From: Poa pratensis
Taxonomy: Eukaryota > Streptophyta > Magnoliopsida > Poales > Poaceae
Assembly: GCA_947311845.1 (NCBI GenBank)
Contig: CAMZMU010000041.1
Coordinates: 118,444,100 to 118,508,099, forward strand
Length of the DNA: 64,000 nt
Reading direction: 5' to 3'
Shown: piece after piece, positions 57,601 through 64,000 of the stretch
How the letters are laid out: each line of letters starts with the position of its first letter
Numbering within the stretch: the stretch's first letter is position 1
Translations under genes and position numbers: made by a program
The notes under the pieces: generated by a model
Databases searched by the model: none
What the model was told of the DNA's origin: nothing
What the model saw: the letters and a program-made list of their open reading frames with translations, nothing else

Positions 57601-58359
57601 AACAAAACCTCATAAAAATGATTTTGGAGCAACTAAATCAAAGAAACTACTATAAACTTGTAAGAGGGCTACACATGCATCAAAACTAATTAATCTAAGC
57701 ATAGAACAAGCATGCAAACACACTTAACATGTCACCTACAGTACCAAAATACTCAAGACATACACAACTAAACAAAATTCTACTTGGATAAACAGGAGTC
57801 ACATACCGGAGAGCAAATGGTCCAAATCTCAGCAACAAAGATGGGCTGAGCAAGGAGATCGAAAAACTCGAGCAAGAGCAGCAAGAACACGGGTTTGAAC
57901 AATGGTGGAGTGTTTGGTCGGGAGAGAGAAAGAAATGAGAGGAAGATGGGTGAGTGGAGGGCCAGGTGGGACCCACACCATGCCACGGCGCGGCCCAACC
58001 CCTGCCGCCGGGGTGGTGTGGAGGCATGGTGGGTCCCCCTGGTCAGCCCAGGCACTCCCACATTCCTCTTTAAAAACTAAGATTTATGGTATAATTTTCA
58101 GAAATTTTTGAAAACTTTCATTTTGCACATTTTCTGGGTATTTAAATAATAAACTTTAAGCAGAAATAAATTTTATAAAGACCAATTTCAACTAAAACTT
58201 TGCAAGTTCAGTAACACAACAGTAGGTAAAACAAGGTTGAGAAATAAAATGTTGTTTAGTGCTTCTATGCATTTAAAACATATTTGTTAACAAGGTTGAT
58301 CAAGTCTTGTCACCAAATAAATTTTATATGACATAAAAGAATTAAACCACATGAGACAA
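57601..58359 (-). mobile_element. Interior between gag-protease and extra ORF
   Basis: Noncoding. It includes a GC-rich stretch (57950-58060) where frames on both strands overlap (57695-58111); none is credible. The short GTGGGACCC/GGGTCCC words recall LTR or UTR sequence. Confidence 0.5.
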
Positions 58360-59140
58360 TCATGTTACCTTTAATTGTATAGCAATAGATCCAATCATAA
58401 TACTTTGAAATCCTTCTTGAGGTTCATAAATAGGGCAATCAATACTTCCCACTTTGATAGTTCTAAGATTGGCTATTGTATTTACTCCATATATCTTGTC
58501 CAGCTTTTTGGGAAAATAAACAGTATGCTCTTTGTCATTAACATTGAAGGTTACTTTTCCTTTGTTGCAATCAATAACAGCCCCTGCAGTGTTAAGAAAA
58601 GGTCTCCCAAGAATAATAGACATATTATCATCTTCAGGCATTTCCAACACAACAAAGTCAGTTAATATTAAACAATTATTAGCCACTTGAACAGGAACAT
58701 CCTCACATATGCCAACAGGAACAACAGTAGATTTATCAGCCATTTGCAAAGATATATCAGTTGGTATCAATTTTTCTAAATAGAGTCTCTTATAAAGAAA
58801 AAGGCATAACACTAACTCCTGCTCCTAAATCACATAGAGCAGTTCTAACATAATTATTCTTAATAGAGCATGGGATAGTTGGTATACCTGGATCTCCAAG
58901 TTTCTTTGGAACCTTACCATTGAAAGAGTAATTAGCAAGCATAGTAGAAATTTCCTCATTAGGAATTTTCCTTTTGTTAGAGACAATATCTTTCATATAT
59001 TTTGAATAAGGAGGCAATTTAATAGCATCAGTCAAAGGAATTTGCAAAAACAAGGGTTTCATCCATTCACAAAATTTATTATAGTGTTCCTCTTCCTTTG
59101 ATTTATGTTTCTTATTAGGAAAAGGCATTTGCTTTTGCAC
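58360..59140 (-). pseudogene. Retropepsin-like protease region of the Gypsy-type element
   Basis: Two overlapping frames. The first (59140-58790) has MPFPNKKHKSKEEEHYNKF, WMKPLFLQIPLTDAI and the active-site segment ALCDLGAGVSVMPFSL, with DLGA where most retropepsins have D(T/S)GA. The second (58812-58360) continues LIPTDISLQMADKSTVVPVG and the flap-side motif NMSIILGRPFLNTAGAVIDC. A frameshift near 58800 splits the domain. The homologue at 35323-36135 is open but has DLGS. Confidence 0.75.
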
Positions 59141-59156
59141 CCAAGGTTCTCTCTCA

Positions 59157-59708
59157 TTACCATGCTTTTAGCAATGAAATCTTCTTTAGTATACTTTTTA
59201 TTCTTAGTATGCTTTTCAGGTTCATCTTCACTCTCCTCTTTATCAGAAGCATCATTTTTATCCTTATCATTGTTATGTTCATTACCACTTTCAGTTTCAG
59301 CATCAGAGATAGATATACTATTTGGATCATTAACATGCTCATTTTCTTTAATTGATTCAGGAGATTCTTCAACATGTTTATGTTTCTTCTTCTTTTTTTC
59401 TTAGAAGGAGTACTAGTTTCATTAGCTAGTTGAGAATCTTGCTCAATTCTTTTAGGATGTCCTTCAGGATACAAGGGATCCTGAGTAGAAGCACCACCTC
59501 TAGTTCCTACTCCATAAGCATGTTTTTCATTTTCTCTAGAAGCATTAACTAGCAGATCTTTTTGTACCTTAGTGAGTTGATCTATTTGAGTTTGAACCAT
59601 ATGGAAATGTTTAATAAGCATTTTAACATCATTAGAAGTTCTTTCCACAATATCATGCAATTTACTCATAGCTCTAGAATTTTCCATCAGATGATTCTGC
59701 ACTCTCAT
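59157..59708 (-). pseudogene. Gag C-terminal region, frameshifted
   Basis: MRVQNHLMENSRAMSKLHDI, followed by MLIKHFHMVQTQIDQLTKVQ and ASRENEKHAYGVGTRGGAST, is the usual C-terminal gag text of this family. After a Lys/Arg run near 59395 the frame shifts. The acidic Glu/Asp/Ser-rich stretch expected here appears only in another frame. Confidence 0.65.
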
Positions 59709-59749
59709 ATTAAAGTTATCCTGCTTAACAATATAATTATCAAATTCAT

Positions 59750-60856
59750 CTAAGCATTGATCAGGAGTTTTAGAATAAGGAATATCCTATCATCAAAATG
59801 TTGGAGAGAGTGTACCTCAACTACTGATGGGTGAGGAATTGGCTTACATAATTCTTCTATTGGTGGTAGATTCTTCACATCTTCAGATTTAATACCCTTC
59901 TCTTTAAGAGATTTCTTGGCTTCTCTCATTTCTTCATCACTTAGTTCAAGAATTCCTCTCTTCTTTGGTGTGGGTATCGGGGTCGGCTCAGGTATAGTCC
60001 AATCATCATGATTTTGGCTTATTTTATCCATTAATTCCTCAGCTTCATCTGGAGTTCTTTTCCTGAAAACACAACCAGCACAACTATCTAGGTATGTCCT
60101 AGATTCAACAGTTAGTCCATTATAGAATATATCAAGAAGTTCATTTTTAGCTAATTGATGTCCAGGCCGAGCTCTGAGTAAAGAACAAAACCTTGCCCAA
60201 GATTTAGGCAATTTCTCGGCTTCCAATTGTTTGAAATTAAAGATTCTCTGTAAAGCAGCATGTTGAGCACTAGCAGGAAAATATTTCTGGAAGAAAGCAT
60301 TAACCAAATCCATAGGACTTTTAATGGATCCAGGAGATAAACTATTAAACCAAGTTTTAGCTTCATCTTTTAATGAGAAAGGAAATATTTTAGTAACGAA
60401 GTAACTGCGTTTCTTAGTGTCATCAGAAAACACACTACTTAAAGTAGAAAGAGTGTTCATATGTTCTACAGCACTTTCATTTTCAGTTCCTCGAAAAGGT
60501 TCTTTCTCAACAATAGATATATGTGACAAGTCCATAGAGAAATCATAATCTTTATCTTTTATATCAATGGGAGATGTAGCAAACTTAGCATCAGGAGACA
60601 GTTTGTAATTAACAGCACGTCTTGCAAGAAGATTTTTAATAGCACTAGCATCTTTAGAAGCATTGCATTCTTCAATAAATTCATCATCAAGTTCAACATA
60701 AGTTTCCTCGAAATCATCACTAGTATGATCTCTTAATTCAGGTGAACTAACAGGTGTAATGGGACTTTCATTAGGTGTTTCAGCATTTTCAGTTTGTTTT
60801 GACTTAGCAATTGTAGCATCTAGAAAAGGACCTAATGAACCACTCTCATCAAGCAC
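59750..60856 (-). pseudogene. Gypsy gag core (Retrotrans_gag)
   Basis: 368 residues. The capsid-like core is FPFSLKDEAKTWFNSLSPGS, SPMDLVNAFFQKYFPASAQH, LQRIFNFKQLEAEKLPKSWA and ELLDIFYNGLTVESRTYLDS, typical of plant Gypsy gag. An acidic N-terminal part (SPELRDHTSDDFEETYVELD) precedes it. The frame breaks near 59790, after VVEVHSLQHFDDRI, and joins the next piece by a shift. The true start lies upstream and is lost at about 60910. Confidence 0.8.
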
Positions 60857-60910
60857 AGTAGAAGCATCATCAAAACTTTCAGAAGTATTTTCAGATTCAA
60901 CAGAAGTAGC

Positions 60911-61755
60911 TGTCGAAGACTAGTTCCAGGAACTAGCGATGTCTCTCAAAAGCCAGGAATCGAGTAAGGGGCTGAACACAACATCAAACAGATCCTCAAC
61001 AACCTCGGCGTCGGTGCTTGTCGAGCTCGATGAGGAACATCACGACAGAGATAGAACACGAGCCGCTACCCAGGTTCAGGCCCACCGTGAGGTGTAAAGA
61101 CCCTACGTCCTGCTAAGATGTATTGCACTGCTTGGAGAAGGTTCACAGTACAAGGTGTTTGCCGAGGGCACAGTTGTGGCTATGGTGGACTATGGTGGAA
61201 AGAGCTCCGTCTTCTCCTTCAGACGTAGCTGCTTGAGTGTGGAATGAGTTGGCAAAATGCGGGACCCCCCTCCTTGGTCGTACACTGGCTCCTTATATAC
61301 TGGCCTCGGTCCTCTTCCCCGAAAACCTCTGGCGGGAAGGGATACCACATTGCCGCTAAGATGGAGAACAGCGCATGGCGTCGGGGTTGTCCATGGACGC
61401 GGTCCATGGCAGGGAGCACGTCGTCTGTGGCAGAAAAAGCCACCGTCCATCCAGGACGGTGGGCTGGCGCTGCAGAGTCTGGTGGCATGCCCCACGGTGA
61501 CGTCGCGCTTGGAGCGTAGCGGCGGCCGGCCGCTTTATCACCAAAACGACAATCATTGGAGTCCGCTTTGCTTGCCCCAGCCTTGTTGACTGCTTTATAC
61601 ATGAGAATGGCAACTGCGGCATCGTCGTCATCGCGCGCAGATGCACGCGTCACTCCGCGGTGGGCGCAAAACCCATGTGCGCTCTGCAGCGGGTGCAGGA
61701 GCTTGCTTCCACTTGAAGGAACCCCGCTGTCGTGGGTTTGTCACGTCAGATGTCA
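60911..61755 (-). mobile_element. LTR-like segment A, borders tentative
   Basis: Sequence typical of an LTR in minus orientation: a TATA-like GTATATAAGGAG (complement at about 61294-61305) and, downstream, GAGGTGTAAAGACCCTACGTCC (complement orientation). The left border is where gag sequence stops (TGTCGAAGAC). The right border at TGTCA (61755) is a guess. No primer site, polypurine tract or TSD was found, so a solo or truncated LTR is likely. Frames at 61190-61762 on both strands are GC-driven artefacts. Confidence 0.5.
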
Positions 61756-61771
61756 TGGATGATTTCGTAGG

Positions 61772-62253
61772 TGTGGGATTTGCGCGAGTCAATCGTCTCC
61801 GAGCTTGGGATCACAGGAACAAGGACGAACACAGATTTACCCAGGTTCGGCCCCTCAATGTGAGGTAAAGACCTACTTCCTGCCTACCCTATCTTGGTAT
61901 TGATATGATATATGTGATGTTACAATGGTGGCGATCCGATCTAGGAACTCGCCGTAAGAGCTAGGGTTTAGGGCTTGATAGCTTGACCCTGTCTAAGTCC
62001 TGCGAGTCCTCTTTATATACACATAGGCTCACTCGGTTACAAAGGAAACTTACTCCACAAGGAATATACAGACCGGGACCTACTTGGAGACTAACTCCTC
62101 CTCACGTCGACCAGGATATGTCTTCTAGATCTTTCACCTTGTGGTGGTATGGTGTTGGGCTTGCTTCCATGCAGGCCTTTATTATGCGAGTAAGATGAGT
62201 CACACTTTACCAAATATGGGCCGCGGGTTAATCTACAATGTATTCCCCAGACA
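61772..62253 (-). mobile_element. LTR B, 3' LTR of an element running off the window
   Basis: On the minus strand it starts TGTCTGGGGAATACATTG (62253), has a TATA-like TGTATATAAAGAGG near 62010-62023 and ends CTCGCGCAAATCCCACA (61772). A polypurine tract lies directly beyond at 62254-62266. The part 61840-61880 resembles 61065-61110 of segment A, so the two LTR families are related. Confidence 0.65.
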
Positions 62254-62266
62254 TTAGCCCCCAAGT
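62254..62266 (-). other. Polypurine tract of the element with LTR B
   Basis: The minus strand reads CTTGGGGGCTAA immediately before TGTCTGGGG. It sets the element's orientation as minus, with its interior to the right of 62254. Confidence 0.65.
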
Positions 62267-62583
62267 TCAGCTTGGACTTCGGATGAAGGCTTCTTTGTCT
62301 TATTGAACCATTGAACCGCTCACGTGAATGTCCCAGCTGAACTCCAATTTTTGTATCGCCATCTGCGACTTATAACCTTCTTAGCGGCTCAAGGGTGCGA
62401 CTCATCTAGTCGTGCCTGTTGGTTTTCATATCTGAGCGTCTTCTGCGCTAGGCTTTTTATGTTGGCCCATCGGCCTCCCTGGCGTTCTTCTTCAATTACG
62501 CCGCCTGCTACTCTTCTCCGCCGCCTTTGGTTCCGCTTCTTGCGCTTGCAATCTTCTGGCGGAAATCCCCTTGGTTGAAAGAG

Positions 62584-63953
62584 ATGTCTCGCCGTAGCTG
62601 CAACTGGGAAGGCTCGTGGATTGATGAGGTATTTTTGGAGTCTTTAGCTGCTCGCGGCCTTCTTCCTCCGAGGGATCAATGCGAATGGCGCGCCGCTGGC
62701 GAGGAGATAATTCCCGATCCACAGCCAGGAGAAGTGGTGATTTTTGCGGAACACGTCGAGCGCGGATTCAAGCCTCCTGGTTCTCTTTTCTTTCGCTCCC
62801 TGATGCAGCGGCTGGGTCTTCGCCTTCATGACATCGGTCCCAACTCAATATTGCAAGTGAGTAACTTCGTCCTTTGCGAAGATTACTTAGGAATCCTCCT
62901 TCAATAGACTTCTGGCTCGCTCTCTTTAGCTGCAATAGTCAAAAAGAAGCAATAGATGCATCTTTCCTCCAATGCGGCGCCATATCTTTCCAACGCCGTA
63001 AGGGTAGTATTTTCCCAAAGCTAGCCCTTGCCAAAAAAGTTAAGGACTGGCAAAGAACTTTCTTTTACTGCAAAGATACTTCTCCTGAGAGCGAGATTCA
63101 TCTCCCCTTGGTCTCCACTTCCTTTCGAGCTACCTCTGCTTTGTCTTCCAAGCCCGATCCTTCTTCGTTGCCCTCCATCGAGATTCTTTTAGATGGTGAG
63201 GGCGCTGACGCTCCATGGCCTTACCGGATTGGATCTTATATCTTGCTGGACCAAATGGCGAATTCAGCCTGTGAGTCGCCGTCTGCGACTTATGATGGAC
63301 TTCACCTGCCATCCGATGACGTTGATCGTACTTGCCCTGAAGATTGGGACAAAGGGGAGTGGATAAACTTCATTCGCCGAGTGACGAACGAGGACATTGA
63401 CTCGTATGATAACGTCGGTCTTGCTCCCTTCTGGGCTGAACACAAGCCTTTTGTGGTAATTATTCTTGTAATTTTTTCCCTCTAGGATTCTTCTTCAAAG
63501 TTGACTATTTCTGACGTTGATTCTCTTTCAGATCGATCCTTACTTTTGGACTCTCCCATCCGAAGAGGAGACCGGCTCAGGCCAAGAAACCACTGTGAAG
63601 TTGCCAGAAGAAGTCGCTGATCCTGGCGAGGAAATGATCGCACATGGCACTGTTTCCGAGCCTGGTGGTAGCACATCTGAAGAGGAGCAACAAATGGCCA
63701 ATGCTCTCTTGTCCACGGCTCCAGGCACATCTTTCTGGCGCTTCCTGAAGTACCTCGCAGGTCCTCTAAGCGTCTTCTCTCTGAGAGCTCAGAAGATCCC
63801 TCGCAACCTGAGAAACGTCGCAAGGCCTTGGCGTTGCTTGTGGATATCAAAGCTGCCAAATCTTTAAAACTTGCTAAGCCTGGCAGCGCTGTACTTCCCT
63901 CCGAGCCTGCGGTGAAGAATTGTCCCTCGACAAGCTCGGGTATTTCCTTGTGA
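62584..63953 (+). pseudogene. Antisense ORF of a Tat-lineage Gypsy element (Transposase_28-like)
   Basis: Opposite in strand to the element's LTR. It starts MSRRSCNWEGSWIDEVFLES and contains VVIFAEHVERGFKPPGSLFF, LHDIGPNSILQVSNFVLCED, then after a frame change near 62890 FWLALFSCNSQKEAIDASFL, CGAISFQRRKGSIFPKL and VKDWQRTFFYCKD. This matches the Pfam family called putative gypsy-type transposon (Transposase_28), known as an antisense ORF between integrase and 3' LTR in Tat elements. A GT...AG intron at 63456-63531 keeps the frame and leads into VIDPYFWTLPSEEE. A second frame change near 63740 leads to a Lys/Arg/Ala-rich stretch ending at 63953. Function unknown; this copy is broken. Confidence 0.7.
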
Positions 63954-64000
63954 CATTCTTTTCTTTGTATTCATGTGTCTTCATGAAGGGTTGTTTATTC
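63954..64000. other. Window end
   Basis: A short stretch after the antisense ORF, perhaps the beginning of another intron. Too short to assign. Confidence 0.3.

Larger units (their letters stand above)
53095..60910 (-). mobile_element. 5'-truncated Gypsy-type element, gag-protease plus extra ORF
   Basis: A 3' LTR (53095-54476), a polypurine tract (54477-54490), an Athila-like ORF region (56470-57600) and a frameshifted gag-protease region (58360-60900) lie in minus orientation. Reverse transcriptase, RNase H and integrase are not seen. The 5' LTR, primer site and gag start are missing where an LTR segment begins at 60911. Noncoding parts are homologous to the element at 31166-37889, so both belong to one broad family. 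Confidence 0.85.

Noticed and set aside
61190..61762. Several 70-144 residue frames on both strands
   Set aside because: They overlap each other inside an LTR-like segment with promoter features and show no domain.

Overview
The window looks like plant nuclear DNA from a grass, most probably a Triticeae species (wheat, barley or a relative). The evidence is the density and nesting of transposable elements, LTRs that begin TGATACGTCT with a tRNA-Asp primer site, Stowaway and Harbinger insertions, and a single intron-containing host gene among about 60 kb of repeats. The species assignment is inference.

Layout. 1-3026 is a minus-strand non-autonomous LTR element with long LTRs and an interior of only 269 bp; its 5' LTR carries a small MITE. 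3.3-11.2 kb is an unclassified block: a fold-back hairpin, two motif fields in opposite orientation (CTATTCCC on the left, its complement on the right) and, between them, a 2 kb array of GTTACC motifs. Then come a Stowaway MITE (11215-11337) and a Harbinger-like element (11642-12785). A decayed LINE (about 14.0-14.7 kb) is split by a complete but decayed Copia-type element (14724-24240, 5-bp TSD). That element holds a gag remnant, leader repeats, a solo LTR and a GC-rich tandem array. 24.8-30.3 kb has LINE tails and low-complexity arrays.

The most notable structure is 30771-42496. It is a Tc1/mariner element with perfect 27-bp TIRs and TA duplications. It encodes a DD39D transposase (minus strand, one apparent frameshift) and carries, on the opposite strand, two exons and the intron between them from cytosolic GAPDH, so it is a gene-capturing (Pack-type) mariner. 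A young non-autonomous Gypsy-type element (31166-37889, TSD AGAAG) is nested in it. Its TIRs share the CTCCCTCCG core of Stowaway MITEs, one of which lies in this window.

The only convincing host gene is an EDR4-like (DUF3133) zinc-ribbon protein on the minus strand (45245-48516, two coding exons). A probable one-base deletion early in exon 2 separates the first zinc ribbon from the rest unless another splice site is used. It is flanked by a poly(A)-tailed retroposon with a 9-bp TSD (43496-44385) and a degraded relative near 50 kb.

From 51.2 kb repeats resume: a Harbinger-like element carrying a 208-residue coiled-coil ORF; a 5'-truncated Gypsy-type element with gag-protease and an Athila-like extra ORF but no visible reverse transcriptase; and two LTR segments. 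The last LTR begins an element that runs off the window and shows the spliced antisense ORF typical of Tat-lineage Gypsy elements next to its polypurine tract. No tRNA, rRNA or CRISPR array was seen. Many long reading frames in GC-rich or tandem-repeat stretches are not genes.
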